Notes under the pieces: model-generated
Seen by the model: the letters and a program-made list of their open reading frames with translations, nothing else
Database searches by the model: none
What the model was told of the DNA's origin: nothing
Origin: Phyllobacterium lublinensis
GTDB taxonomy: Bacteria > Pseudomonadota > Alphaproteobacteria > Rhizobiales > Rhizobiaceae
Assembly: GCF_020164435.1 (NCBI RefSeq)
Contig: NZ_JAIUDQ010000006.1
Coordinates: 124,001-188,000, forward strand
Length of the DNA stretch: 64,000 nucleotides
Direction: 5' to 3'
Shown: one piece after another, positions 46,439 to 55,368 of the stretch
How the letters are laid out: each line of letters opens with the position of its first letter
Numbering within the stretch: position 1 is the stretch's first letter
Made by a program: the position numbers and the translations under genes

Positions 46439-46888
46439 ATGACCGACATTCTCTTCTACCACCTGACCGAATCGACACTGGAGAATGCTCTGCCTGGACT
46501 GGTCGAGCGGTCCCTGGAACGGAAATGGAAGGTCGTCATTCAAACCGGTTCCGAAGAGCGCCGCGACAGTCTCGACAATCTCCTGTGGACTTGGACCGAC
46601 GCCTCCTTTCTCGCGCATGCCACCGATCAGGAACCGTATCCGGAGGAACAGCCCATCATACTGACGACCAGCGACGCCAATCCAAATGGTGCAACCGTGC
46701 GGTTCTTGGTTGATGGTGCAGAGCCCCGGAATGTCGAGGCCTATGAACGTCTCGTCCTGATGTTCGATGGTCACGACCAGCAACAGCTGGAACAGGCGAG
46801 GGCGCAATGGAAATTGTTGAAGACAGCGGGCCATTCGCTGACTTACTGGCAACAGAACGCCGAAGGGCGGTGGGAAAAGAAAGCTTGA
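46439..46888 (+). CDS. holC: DNA polymerase III subunit chi
   Basis: A 149-residue chi subunit, which links the clamp loader to SSB. The start TDILFYHLTESTLENALPGLVER and DNLLWTWTDASFLAHA are typical, with a C-terminal Trp/Gln-rich end (HSLTYWQQNAEGRW). It is 12 bases after the GST gene and one base before the next gene, in one operon with pepA. Chi is often missing in annotations because it is weakly conserved. Confidence 0.92.
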   Translation: MTDILFYHLTESTLENALPGLVERSLERKWKVVIQTGSEERRDSLDNLLWTWTDASFLAHATDQEPYPEEQPIILTTSDANPNGATVRFLVDGAEPRNVEAYERLVLMFDGHDQQQLEQARAQWKLLKTAGHSLTYWQQNAEGRWEKKA

Positions 46889-46889
46889 G

Positions 46890-47483
46890 ATGCGTCTGTT
46901 CCTTTTGCTCCTGCTGATCGTTGGGCTCTTGCTTGGACTGGGATATCCATGGGCCAACACGCATTTTTCCGGTGAGGAGATCGGTTCGTGGCGTGTCTAC
47001 GATCGTTCCGGCCCCTACAGGCCCGTCACCGTCCATCTGCAGCAAGGCGATGCGCCGGTACGCGCGTTCGTCGATATGCAACCGCTGCGCAATTTCATCC
47101 CGACAGAAGGCCGTACGGCGCTTACGGCGGTGGTGACGCGGCAGGGCAGGGACATTCTGGTCGAGACCTTGAGCTATGCCAGTTCCAAGGCAGCCAACAA
47201 AGGCTCGCCACAGGGACCGCAGGTCTATCGCGACAGCATCGGTGACATCGATACCGTTGCGGATGGCGATTATACCATCACGATTGGTCCCGGCGATTAC
47301 GATGGTCTCGAAGTGGCACAGGTCGACCTTGTCCTGCGCCGGGATGTCGTCAAGGCTGACTGGCGTGTCGTGTCAGGGGGTATTGCCCTGACTGTCATCG
47401 GCATTGTCGGCCTCATCCTCTTGCGCCGCAGGCGCAGGTCGGCGGCTAAGGAGGCACCTCCTCAACCAAAGTGGGGCAGGTGA
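46890..47483 (+). CDS. Bitopic membrane protein of unknown function
   Basis: A 197-residue protein with an N-terminal signal-anchor (residues 1-20) and a C-terminal membrane helix (about 160-178) followed by Arg-rich positive residues. The intervening region (PYRPVTVHLQQGDAPVRAF and GDYTITIGPGDYDGLEVAQ) is beta-rich and would face the periplasm. No family is recognised. It starts two bases after holC and ends directly at the GNAT gene, so it is read with them. The product is probably made in equal amounts with its neighbours; function is unknown. Confidence 0.8.
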   Translation: MRLFLLLLLIVGLLLGLGYPWANTHFSGEEIGSWRVYDRSGPYRPVTVHLQQGDAPVRAFVDMQPLRNFIPTEGRTALTAVVTRQGRDILVETLSYASSKAANKGSPQGPQVYRDSIGDIDTVADGDYTITIGPGDYDGLEVAQVDLVLRRDVVKADWRVVSGGIALTVIGIVGLILLRRRRRSAAKEAPPQPKWGR

Positions 47484-48035
47484 ATGGCTGATCAGGCTGG
47501 CACTTTTCCGACGATCCTCACCGAGCGGCTGCGTCTGCGCCAGTTCGAGTCGAGGGACGATATCGGTTTGCACGCTTGCCTTGGCGACGACAAACTCATG
47601 CGCTACTGGGATTTCACCGCCTGTGATTCCATTCAGGAAACGCGGCGCTGGGTACGCATCCTTGCCAAGACGACATCGCCATACGAGGCACTTGCCTGGG
47701 CCGTTGCGGACAGGAAAACCGATGAATGCATCGGTATGGTGAACTACCACCATCGTGAGGCACGCAACCACAGGCTGGAAATAGGATATATCCTCAATGC
47801 CGAATGGCACGGGCGCGGCCTGATGGGCGAGGCAGCCCAGGCAATGCTGTCCCATTGCGTGGACAATCTGAGAGCCCGCCGGATAACGGCGATCATCCAC
47901 CCTGACAATACGCCCTCTATCAAGCTTGTCACTCGTCTTGGATTTGAGTGTGAGGGGGGACCGCTGCGCGATTACTGGCACGTCGGCGGCAAATATATGA
48001 GCCCGATGCTCTACAGCTTCATCGCTCCGCGCTAG
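47484..48035 (+). CDS. GNAT family N-acetyltransferase
   Basis: A 183-residue GNAT of the RimJ/RimL type. The start LTERLRLRQFESRDDIGLHAC and the acetyl-CoA site LNAEWHGRGLMGEAAQAML (Q/RxxGxG/A-like RGLMGEA) are visible. Substrates of this group are N-terminal amines of ribosomal proteins or small amines; here it is not known. It follows the bitopic protein with no gap and ends the pepA-to-GNAT run. Confidence 0.9.
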   Translation: MADQAGTFPTILTERLRLRQFESRDDIGLHACLGDDKLMRYWDFTACDSIQETRRWVRILAKTTSPYEALAWAVADRKTDECIGMVNYHHREARNHRLEIGYILNAEWHGRGLMGEAAQAMLSHCVDNLRARRITAIIHPDNTPSIKLVTRLGFECEGGPLRDYWHVGGKYMSPMLYSFIAPR

Positions 48036-48041
48036 TGCGGT

Positions 48042-48683
48042 CTATATTCTCGCCTTTTCCGTAATGCTATAGGCGCATCGCCGCGCACCTTTGAGAATGT
48101 GTTCCAAACGCGTGACTTCGACGTCGGGTCCGAGCGCGGCCTGAAATACCTCGAGCTCCGATCTGCACAATTTCTGGCAGGATCTGGCTGCCACGCAGAT
48201 TGGGCAGTGATTCTCGATCAATGTGAACGCGCCGCTTTCATCGCGCCCGGCCTCGGCCATATAACCTTCTTCCGACCTTATCTCCGCAAGACGGTTGACT
48301 TTCGCCTCGATACTGGACGTTGGCTCAAGAGCTTCACGGTATTGAGCCAGCGTCGACTTTTCCCTGTGGGATATGAGCCGGTCGAGCCCATCCTCGCCAA
48401 AAACCGCAGAGACGGAAGCAAGGATATCTGCCGTCAAGCCCGCGTGATTATCGGGAAATTGCCCGTTTCCGGCATCCGTCAAGTGCCAGAACCGCTTCGG
48501 CCTGCCTACAGTCTCACGGCTGTCTTCGAAATCAACGAGGTTATCTTCGTGCAGCCGGGCCAACATTTGCCTTATCGCCACGGCAGTGACTCCAAGCCGG
48601 TCTGCCAGAGCAGCTGCGGTCTGCGGGCCAGAAACCTTGAGCGAATAAAGCATGCGATTTGTCGTGCGATCCTGCATGGGCAT
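48042..48683 (-). CDS. SufR-like iron-sulfur transcriptional regulator
   Basis: A 213-residue winged-helix regulator. An N-terminal DeoR/MarR-like HTH (QTAAALADRLGVTAVAIRQ, near 21-40) is followed by a helical part and a C-terminal cysteine cluster: Cys160, Cys163, Cys169, Cys173 and Cys203. The spacing Cys160-x12-Cys173 matches SufR, an Fe-S sensing repressor. The end HCPICVAARSCQKLCRSELEVF (cut here) and GARRCAYSI fits that family. It is divergent from an MFS transporter, with a short AT-rich gap containing an inverted repeat. Fe-S, redox or metal sensing is inferred. Confidence 0.75.
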   Translation of the reverse strand: MPMQDRTTNRMLYSLKVSGPQTAAALADRLGVTAVAIRQMLARLHEDNLVDFEDSRETVGRPKRFWHLTDAGNGQFPDNHAGLTADILASVSAVFGEDGLDRLISHREKSTLAQYREALEPTSSIEAKVNRLAEIRSEEGYMAEAGRDESGAFTLIENHCPICVAARSCQKLCRSELEVFQAALGPDVEVTRLEHILKGARRCAYSITEKARI

Positions 48684-48735
48684 AAGATAGCAAGATTAAT
48701 TTAAAAAGCTATTGCTTGTTTTATTGGTCGAATAT

Positions 48736-48753
48736 AACAATAAAAAACTTGTT
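48736..48753. promoter_or_regulatory. Inverted repeat in the divergent promoter region
   Basis: AACAA-N8-TTGTT lies 16 bases before the MFS start codon (ATG 48769) in an AT-rich interval shared with the SufR-like gene. It could be the operator. Confidence 0.35.
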
Positions 48754-48768
48754 AAATGAGGAAATACC

Positions 48769-50202
48769 ATGAACGACAAGCAAGAAGAAGCCGGCGGCAC
48801 CAGCTGGTCGGAACTCCTGAGCCCCTCATATTCGGCGGCAATCTTGACGTTATGTCTCGGCGTTGCCCTCTTTGCCTTCAACGGTTTCCTGGTCTCCACC
48901 TCACTCCCGACGGCGGTACGCGAAATTGGTGGACTTGAGCTGATATCCTGGGCTTTTACGCTCTACCTTGTCCTTTCCATTGTCGGTGGCGCCAGTGGTG
49001 CATTGCTGAAGGCGCGCGTGGGCGCGAGGACAGCACTTGTGGCGTCAGCGCTGGTTTTTCTTGCTGGCACCCTACTTGCGGCCTTTGCCGGTTCAATGAC
49101 CGAAGTCCTGGTCGGGCGCGCACTGCAGGGATTGGGCGAGGGCATCATTGCCGCCATCTGCTACGCGCTCATCCCCGAACTCTTTCCATCGCGGCTGGTC
49201 GCCAAGGTTTTCGGCGCAGAGGCCGTCGTTTGGGCCGTCGCCGCCTTCGGTGGACCACTGATTTCGGGTCTGCTTACGGAACATCTGTCATGGCGCGCCG
49301 CATTCCTTGTCAATGTGCCTCTGGCCCTGATCTTTATCGCGCTGGTCTTTCTCATCGTGCCGCGGTTTTCGGGCGAGGTCGCTCGCCTTTCCGTACCGTT
49401 CCTGCGGCTGGCTGCCATCGGCTGCGGCATCATGCTGGTTGCGCTGGCCAGCATAATGCAGGTGGTTGCAATGGAAGTGTTGTGCGTCGTCGGTGCCGCG
49501 GTAGTCCTGGCCTTGGTCATTGTCGTTGACCGGCGCAGCCGCACACCGCTTTTCCCGTCCGACGCCTTCGCGTTCAATTCCACCGTCGGTATTGGCCTGT
49601 GGATCGTCCTGCTGATGCCGGTAGCGCAAGCCTCCACCTCGGTCTATCTGGTCATGACACTGCAGGATCTCTGGGACTATGGCCCTACGAAGGCCGGAGC
49701 CTTCAGCGCCACCTTCGCTATTGCGTGGAGCACCTGCGCAATCGTCGTTGCCAATATTCAGGATCCGCGTCGTCGTGCGTGGTTGATCCGGCTCGGACCG
49801 ACGCTGCTCGTTGCCGGCCTCGCCACCATCGTCGCTGGTTTTTCCGTCGACAGGCCGCTTGTCGTGATGCTGGGCCAGATCGCGATTGGAACGGGTTTTG
49901 GTGTTAGTTGGGGCTTTCTCAGTCAGTCGGTGATGGAATCGGCGCGCAGTGGTGAGCGCGACCGCGCATCGGCCCTGCTGCCGACCCTGCAGTCTGCCGG
50001 TTATGCAATCGGCGCCGCCGTGGCCGGCCTCGTTGCCAATGCCGTGGGTTACCCTGAAGCCACGACACCCGACGCGCTGCGCGACGCGACGATCATTGTC
50101 TTCTCGGTATCAACAATCATCGGCCTTGGCGCATTCGCGGCGGGGTTTGCCTTGCCGATGAAGAAGAAGGGTGTACTTCTCACGGCATTGCCAAAGAACT
50201 GA
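48769..50202 (+). CDS. MFS transporter
   Basis: A 477-residue major-facilitator protein with 12 to 14 hydrophobic segments. The start of the first helix (ILTLCLGVALFAFNGFLVS) and GGASGALLKARVGARTAL, then GRALQGLGEGIIAAICY near the end of helix 4-5, resemble drug-efflux carriers of the DHA2 type; the substrate is unknown. Its ribosome site GAGGAAATACC precedes the ATG. The divergent SufR-like regulator is its likely controller. Confidence 0.9.
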   Translation: MNDKQEEAGGTSWSELLSPSYSAAILTLCLGVALFAFNGFLVSTSLPTAVREIGGLELISWAFTLYLVLSIVGGASGALLKARVGARTALVASALVFLAGTLLAAFAGSMTEVLVGRALQGLGEGIIAAICYALIPELFPSRLVAKVFGAEAVVWAVAAFGGPLISGLLTEHLSWRAAFLVNVPLALIFIALVFLIVPRFSGEVARLSVPFLRLAAIGCGIMLVALASIMQVVAMEVLCVVGAAVVLALVIVVDRRSRTPLFPSDAFAFNSTVGIGLWIVLLMPVAQASTSVYLVMTLQDLWDYGPTKAGAFSATFAIAWSTCAIVVANIQDPRRRAWLIRLGPTLLVAGLATIVAGFSVDRPLVVMLGQIAIGTGFGVSWGFLSQSVMESARSGERDRASALLPTLQSAGYAIGAAVAGLVANAVGYPEATTPDALRDATIIVFSVSTIIGLGAFAAGFALPMKKKGVLLTALPKN

Positions 50203-50246
50203 AAAGAGGGGATGGCTGATAGCTTTTCGGTTAGCCGTGAAAGGCT

Positions 50247-52145
50247 CTAGAGATCGGCCATCGCCTCTTCGTATTCGCCAGAAAGCGTCAACCATTCTTC
50301 CTCGGCACGCGCCAGTGACGTTTTCGCGTAGCCGATTTCCTTGCCGATCTGCGTCGCCTTGGCGGGCTCGCGCGTGTAGATGGCCGGATCGGCCAGCTGC
50401 ATTTGCAGGGTGTCGATCTTCTTCTGGAAGCGATGGACCTGCGCTTCGGCCTCCTGGATTTTCTTTTGCAAGGGCTTGAGCGCCTCGCGCTTTTGCGCGG
50501 CAAGCTTGCGCTGCTCGGCCTTGGTCAGTTTCTGGCCCTCATCGGCAATGGCCTTGCCGGAACCCGCCCGCTCGGCCTTGGCATCGGCCAGAACAAGGGC
50601 ACGGTAGGCATCGAGATCGCCATCATAGGGCGCGACACCGCCATCCCGTACCAGCCAGAGCCGGTCCATCGTCGCTTCAATCAGGTGTCTGTCGTGGGCA
50701 ATCAGGATGACGGCGCCGTTGAAATCGTTCAGCGCGTACATCAACGCTTCACGGCTGTCGATATCCAGATGGTTGGTGGGCTCGTCGAGGATGAGCAGGT
50801 TCGGACCATGGAACGTTGCAAGGCCCATCAGCAGACGCGCCTTTTCGCCGCCGGACAGATCCTTGGCCGCGGTGTTCATCTTGACCGTCGCCAGTCCCAT
50901 CTGCGCAACGCGCGCTCGTACTTTGGCTTCCGGCGCATCCGGCATCAACTTGCGCACATGCTCGATCGCGTTGTCCTCAGGGATCAGGTCGTCAAGCTGA
51001 TGCTGGGCGAAGAATGAAATCTTGAGATTGGGGGCGACGGTCATCCGGCCACTTTGTAGCGGAAGGCGTCCGCCAATCAGCTTGGCCAGCGTTGATTTGC
51101 CGTTGCCGTTCGACCCGAGCAGGGCAATGCGGTCATCGGCATCAATGCGAAGATTGAGGTGACGCAAAACGGGTTTGCCCGGGGTATAGCCCACTTCACC
51201 GGTTTCGATTGCGATAATCGGTGACGCCACGACCTTCTCCGGCTCCGGAAAATGAAACGGCTGCACGTGATCTTCGATGACAGCGGCGATCGGCTTCAGC
51301 TTCTGCAACGCTTTCAGGCGCGACTGCGCCTGCTTTGCCTTGGATGCCTTGGCCCGGAAACGTTCGACGAACGCTTCCATGTGCTTGCGCTGCGCTTCCT
51401 GCTTCGTGCGCTGCTTCTGTTGCAGTTCCAGCGCTTCCGACCTCAGCCGTTCGAACTGATCGTAATTGCCCTGCCACAGTGTCAACTTGGTCTGGTCAAG
51501 ATGGATGATCGAATTGACGGCCGAGTTCAGCAGATCCCGATCGTGGCTGATGAGGATGACCGTATGCGGATAACGCCGCACGTAATCCTCGAGCCACAGT
51601 GTGCCCTCGAGATCGAGGTAGTTGGTGGGCTCGTCGAGAAGCAGGAGGTCCGGTTCGGCGAAGAGAACCGAAGCCAGTGCCACGCGCATGCGCCATCCGC
51701 CTGAGAATGACGAAGCGGGCCGCTTCTGTGCCTCGGCGTCGAAGCCAAGGCCGGAAAGGATGGCGCCCGCGCGCGCTTCGGCCGAATGGGCATCGATATC
51801 GGCAAGACGGATGTGGATGTCAGCGATGCGGTGCGGGTCGGCGGCGGTCTCGGCCTCTGCCAGCAATGCCGTGCGCTCGGTATCGGCGGCAAGCACGATT
51901 TCGATCAGCGAATCCTCGGTGCCAGGTGCTTCCTGTGCAACCTGACCGATGCGGACATTCTTCGGCAGGAAGAAATCACCGGTTTCCGCGTGAAGCTCGC
52001 CGGTGATCACTTTGAACAGCGTGGATTTGCCGGCGCCATTGCGCCCAACCAGCCCCGCCTTCGTGCCGGAGGGTAGGTTCAGGCTGGCGTGATCGATCAG
52101 CAGTCGGCCGGCCATACGCACGGATATGTCGTCAAGAATAAGCAT
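50247..52145 (-). CDS. ABC-F family ATPase (YheS/Uup type)
   Basis: A 632-residue cytoplasmic protein with two ATP-binding cassettes and no membrane domain. Domain 1 has GRNGAGKST, FSGGWRMR and LLLLDEPTNYLD; domain 2 has GSNGNGKST, LSGGEKAR and LLILDEPTNHLD. A helical linker (Lys/Gln-rich, about 250-310) lies between them, and a C-terminal coiled coil (about 540-632, KPLQKKIQEAEAQVHRF) resembles Uup/YheS. ABC-F proteins act on ribosomes or repair. ATG 52145 starts the family-like MLILDDISVR. Confidence 0.92.
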   Translation of the reverse strand: MLILDDISVRMAGRLLIDHASLNLPSGTKAGLVGRNGAGKSTLFKVITGELHAETGDFFLPKNVRIGQVAQEAPGTEDSLIEIVLAADTERTALLAEAETAADPHRIADIHIRLADIDAHSAEARAGAILSGLGFDAEAQKRPASSFSGGWRMRVALASVLFAEPDLLLLDEPTNYLDLEGTLWLEDYVRRYPHTVILISHDRDLLNSAVNSIIHLDQTKLTLWQGNYDQFERLRSEALELQQKQRTKQEAQRKHMEAFVERFRAKASKAKQAQSRLKALQKLKPIAAVIEDHVQPFHFPEPEKVVASPIIAIETGEVGYTPGKPVLRHLNLRIDADDRIALLGSNGNGKSTLAKLIGGRLPLQSGRMTVAPNLKISFFAQHQLDDLIPEDNAIEHVRKLMPDAPEAKVRARVAQMGLATVKMNTAAKDLSGGEKARLLMGLATFHGPNLLILDEPTNHLDIDSREALMYALNDFNGAVILIAHDRHLIEATMDRLWLVRDGGVAPYDGDLDAYRALVLADAKAERAGSGKAIADEGQKLTKAEQRKLAAQKREALKPLQKKIQEAEAQVHRFQKKIDTLQMQLADPAIYTREPAKATQIGKEIGYAKTSLARAEEEWLTLSGEYEEAMADL

Positions 52146-52232
52146 GGGCGCGCTTTTGCACGGGAAATGGTATTTCCGCAAGGTATTCGTGATGCATATC
52201 TGGTGTGCGCAGTTCGATGCGGCTTACCATGA

Positions 52233-52341
52233 ATTGCAAGTTGGCGATTGGCGTTGCGGCCTCATCCTGAGCTTGTGGCGGGATTTGCATTGCTGGTGAT
52301 TGGCGTTGCAGGCTACCCATACCCTCATCTTGAGCTTGTCG
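52233..52341. repeat. Tandem-like pair of short repeats near the ABC-F start
   Basis: GATTGGCGTTGC occurs at 52245-52256 and 52298-52309, each followed by CTCATC-C/T-TGAGCTTG (52261-52275 and 52324-52338). This CATCCTGAGCTTGTC sequence is a common palindromic-type repeat in alphaproteobacteria (recollection). Nothing else is seen in 52146-52367. Confidence 0.5.
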
Positions 52342-52367
52342 AAGGGCGCGCCATGCTGATGCAACCA

Positions 52368-52880
52368 CTATGAATAGGGGCGTCCCTCTTCAGTCCGTTG
52401 AAACTGGATGAGATCGAAGGATGGGGCCGATTTTCCCAGCGCAGTCAAAATGGCGTGAGCCTGGCCCCTATGGTGCGTCTGGTGATTGAAGAGGTGAGCA
52501 AGCGCCGGTGCCAGCCGCTGGCTGATCGTCCGCATGTCGCTGACAGTTGTATAGGTGAACCGCCCGGAAATGGCCGAATGGTCCAGCTTGTTGACCCAGG
52601 CGATGATGCGCGCGTCTTCTTTCACCCGTGCCGCGGTCAAATCTTCCAGCTTGTGGAACAGGACCGCATCAAGCGCCTTCGGGGCATCGCCTTCGCCGGT
52701 AAAGCGGTAGAACCAGATCCGGTCGGTTACGAGCAGATGGTTGAGTGTGCCATGCAATGACGAAAAGAACGCGTGCATGTCGCGCCGGTACTGGTCATCG
52801 TCTAAATCGGCTGCCGCTGCATATAGCCGCTCGTTGGCCCAGCGGTTATAGGCCGCGAACATACGGAAATGCTGTTCCAT
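52368..52880 (-). CDS. DinB family protein
   Basis: A 170-residue four-helix DinB/YfiT-like protein. MFAAYNRWANERLY opens helix 1; HLLVTDRIWFYRF and the metal-binding His of HLFNHQTHHRGQAH are the family signature, suggesting thiol-dependent or metal-dependent S-transferase activity. ATG 52880 is taken; the open frame runs 42 codons further upstream across what appears to be the shared promoter with the GST gene. Function unknown. Confidence 0.88.
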   Translation of the reverse strand: MEQHFRMFAAYNRWANERLYAAAADLDDDQYRRDMHAFFSSLHGTLNHLLVTDRIWFYRFTGEGDAPKALDAVLFHKLEDLTAARVKEDARIIAWVNKLDHSAISGRFTYTTVSDMRTISQRLAPALAHLFNHQTHHRGQAHAILTALGKSAPSFDLIQFQRTEEGRPYS

Positions 52881-52946
52881 CACGTTGACTTTCAGTGGAT
52901 AAGAGCCAGTCTTGCTGACACAATATCTGAAGGAGGGCCTCTTTCC

Positions 52947-53642
52947 ATGGGAATAATTCTGCACGAGCTCGTCGGTGCCGACAAAGGCCGCCCCTTCAGC
53001 CCGCATTGCTGGAAAACCGTCATGTCACTGGCGCACAAGGGGCTGCCCTTTGACCGTAACACCATCTCGTTCAAGGACATTCCTCAGCTAGAGAATGGTT
53101 GTTCGGCCAAGGTGCCGATCATCCGCGATGGCGAAAGCGTGGTGGCCGATTCCTTCGTCATTGCGCTTTACCTGGAGGACAAATATCCGGACCGGCCATC
53201 GCTGTTCAAGGGCGAGGGCGGGCGTGCGATGGCCCGCTTTGTCGAAGGCTACTCGCAGATGATCCTTCATCCTTTCATAAATGTCGTAATCCTCATGCCG
53301 GTGCATGACCTGCTCGATGAGCCCAACAAGGCTTATTTTCGCGAGAGTCGTGAAAAGATGTTTGGCCGCAAGCTTGAGGATGTGGCCGCTGAACGCGATG
53401 ACAAGCGCGCTGCTTTCACCAGGAGCCTCGAACCCATCCGCAAGATGCTGCTGTCACAGCCTTTCATCGGCGGCGACGGACCTCTGTTTGGTGACTATAT
53501 TGTCTTTGGCGCCTTCCAATGGGTGCGAGTCCTTACACCGTACAGTTTGTTTGATGAGGGCGATCCCGTGCAGGACTGGTTCGAGCGTTGCCTGGATCTC
53601 CACGGCGGCATCGCCCGCAAGATCAAGGCTGCGGCGGTATAG
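52947..53642 (+). CDS. Glutathione S-transferase family protein
   Basis: A 231-residue GST. The N-terminal thioredoxin-like domain has [19 protein letters not shown] and [20 protein letters not shown], with the cis-Pro and Ser/Asp glutathione site; the C-terminal domain is helical. An AGGAGG ribosome site lies ten bases before ATG 52947. It is divergent from the DinB gene. Similar to GSTs that act on aromatic or halogenated compounds, but the substrate is not assigned. Confidence 0.85.
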   Translation: MGIILHELVGADKGRPFSPHCWKTVMSLAHKGLPFDRNTISFKDIPQLENGCSAKVPIIRDGESVVADSFVIALYLEDKYPDRPSLFKGEGGRAMARFVEGYSQMILHPFINVVILMPVHDLLDEPNKAYFRESREKMFGRKLEDVAAERDDKRAAFTRSLEPIRKMLLSQPFIGGDGPLFGDYIVFGAFQWVRVLTPYSLFDEGDPVQDWFERCLDLHGGIARKIKAAAV

Positions 53643-53736
53643 CAACCCGGACCCAGTGGCAAAAGATCTATTGGCAAATGGGCCTGCTCCCGCTATAGAG
53701 CCGCCACCATTCCCCCTAATGACAAGGTTTTATTCC

Positions 53737-54159
53737 ATGGCAATTGAACGTACTTTTTCGATGATCAAGCCGGACGCGACCCGCCGCAATCTTACCGGTG
53801 CCATCACCCAGAAGTTTGAAGAAGCTGGCCTTCGCGTTGTTGCTTCCAAGCGCGTCTGGATGAGCCGCCGCGAGGCCGAAGGCTTCTACGCAGTGCACAA
53901 GGAACGTCCGTTCTTCGGCGAACTGGTCGACTCCATGTCCTCTGGCCCAACGATCGTCCAGGTTCTCGAGGGTGAAAACGCCATTGCCCGCAACCGTGAG
54001 ATCATGGGCGCGACCAACCCGGCAAATGCAGACGAAGGCACGATCCGCAAGACGTTTGCCCTGTCGATCGGCGAGAACTCGGTTCACGGTTCCGATGCTC
54101 CTGAGACTGCTGCCGAAGAAATCGCCTACTGGTTCTCGGGTACAGAAATCGTCGGCTGA
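53737..54159 (+). CDS. ndk: Nucleoside diphosphate kinase
   Basis: A 140-residue kinase that balances nucleoside triphosphates. [13 protein letters not shown] opens it and the phosphorylated His117 is in NSVHGSDA; the length is standard. The frame is open to 53305 but the family starts at [10 protein letters not shown] strong terminator follows directly. Confidence 0.97.
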   Translation: MAIERTFSMIKPDATRRNLTGAITQKFEEAGLRVVASKRVWMSRREAEGFYAVHKERPFFGELVDSMSSGPTIVQVLEGENAIARNREIMGATNPANADEGTIRKTFALSIGENSVHGSDAPETAAEEIAYWFSGTEIVG

Positions 54160-54176
54160 TCCGCGTAACAGTCAAG

Positions 54177-54202
54177 AAAAAGCCGGGCTTGCCCGGCTTT
54201 TT
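54177..54202. terminator. Bidirectional terminator after ndk
   Basis: AAAAGCCGGG and CCCGGCTTTT around a CTTG loop, followed by T7 on the plus strand. It also presents a T run on the minus strand, so it can end the convergent META gene. Confidence 0.9.
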
Positions 54203-54214
54203 TTATGTTTTGGA

Positions 54215-54637
54215 TTAATCTTGGCGCGCCAAGCGCGCAGTAATCTTCCCGTCTGCATTGTGCAGGAGTAGCTTTTTGGTCGCGCTGTCGATTGCAAAGC
54301 TTCGCGTCTGCTCCAGGGCCGAGAAGAACTTTTGCTCCTGATCCATCAGTGCTGGGGCGCACATCATGCGCGTTGCAGCGGCTGGCTTGAATGTGATCTT
54401 TGAGCCATCAATCGACGCGCTGGTCATAAAACGGTTGCATCCGCCCGATCCTGAAACAGAGCCGTCGCTCTTGATCATCAGCGTAGTCTGCGCGTAGTCG
54501 ATGACGCCGCCACCGATGTCTTCGGCAAGCCAGTTTACGTCCGTGGGTTCATCGCTGCGGGCCGACAATGACATGACCAGCAGGGCGAGAACCGCTACGA
54601 AGCCGATGATGAGCGATCCTACGGCGATACGATTCAT
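54215..54637 (-). CDS. META domain protein
   Basis: A 140-residue protein with an N-terminal signal-anchor (about 4-22) and a META/HslJ-like domain: NWLAEDIGG and the conserved GSVSGSGGCNRF near residue 75, then LEQTRSFAI. META proteins are heat-shock-linked or found in motility contexts; function is unclear. Its ATG overlaps the moaE stop (ATGA), an odd partner for a molybdopterin gene, and it ends before the ndk terminator. Confidence 0.85.
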   Translation of the reverse strand: MNRIAVGSLIIGFVAVLALLVMSLSARSDEPTDVNWLAEDIGGGVIDYAQTTLMIKSDGSVSGSGGCNRFMTSASIDGSKITFKPAAATRMMCAPALMDQEQKFFSALEQTRSFAIDSATKKLLLHNADGKITARLARQD

Positions 54638-55107
54638 TTGACAGTCGTCCAGCGCTGGAGTGCTTCCTTGTCTTTTGCCTTGGCTTCGACCCAATCGCTT
54701 GCCTCGCCGCTGACGAGATGCTGCTTCTTCCAGAAGGGCGCTGCATTCTTCAGGTAATCCATCAGGAAACACGCTGCCTCGAACGCCGCGTGGCGATGTG
54801 CGGACGCGGCAACGACAAGCACGATATTTTCCCCGGGTTTGATGAAACCAAAGCGATGCACCACTGTCAGGCCGGTCAAGGTCCAGCGGGCAAGCACGTC
54901 CTCGGCGATGCGGCGAATTTCTGCCTCAGCCATGCCGGGGTAGTGTTCGATTTCGAGTGCCGAAATCATTCCGCCCTCGTCGCGGCATAAACCGCTGAAG
55001 GTGACGACCGCTCCGATGTCCCGGCGTCCCCTCGTCATGCGGGAAATTTCGGCCGCCGTATCGAAGTCCCCGGTCTGGATGAGAATGAGCGGTTTGACCG
55101 TGCTCAT
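54634..55107 (-). CDS. moaE: Molybdopterin synthase catalytic subunit
   Basis: A 157-residue MoaE. It transfers sulfur from MoaD to precursor Z. VVTFSGLCRDEGG, LEIEHYPGMAEAEI and VHRFGFIKPGENIVLV, with the catalytic Lys region YLKNAAPFWKKQH, are present. It follows moaD by three bases and overlaps the META gene by four. Confidence 0.95.
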   Translation of the reverse strand: MSTVKPLILIQTGDFDTAAEISRMTRGRRDIGAVVTFSGLCRDEGGMISALEIEHYPGMAEAEIRRIAEDVLARWTLTGLTVVHRFGFIKPGENIVLVVAASAHRHAAFEAACFLMDYLKNAAPFWKKQHLVSGEASDWVEAKAKDKEALQRWTTVK

Positions 55108-55110
55108 GCC

Positions 55111-55365
55111 TTATCCCCCGGTCATCGGCGGAAAGAGCGCAATCTCATCCGCTCCCTTGATCGGCGTATCGTGATCGACATGTTCCTGATTGATCGCGAC
55201 GCGAATGACTTCCGGGTATTCGAATGCCGCCTCATATTCTTCGCCGCGTGTCTTCAGATGGGAAAGCAGATCGCCGACCGTCACGATGGACGGCTCAAGG
55301 TCGAGATACTCCTCACCCTTGCCGATGCGCTCGCGTACCCAGGCGAAATAGACGAGTTTCGTCAT
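55111..55365 (-). CDS. moaD: Molybdopterin converting factor, small subunit
   Basis: An 84-residue ubiquitin-like sulfur carrier. The C-terminal Gly-Gly (FPPMTGG) is the thiocarboxylate site, and VYFAWVRERIGKGEEYLDL-type start (LVYFAWVRERIG) is typical. It lies three bases after pgsA and three before moaE, so it is made with MoaE in one operon. Confidence 0.95.
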   Translation of the reverse strand: MTKLVYFAWVRERIGKGEEYLDLEPSIVTVGDLLSHLKTRGEEYEAAFEYPEVIRVAINQEHVDHDTPIKGADEIALFPPMTGG

Positions 55366-55368
55366 GCT

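Noticed and set aside
53305..53736. Upstream extension of the ndk frame to 284 residues
   Set aside because: The extra part overlaps the GST gene in another frame and does not resemble Ndk; ATG 53737 matches the family start.
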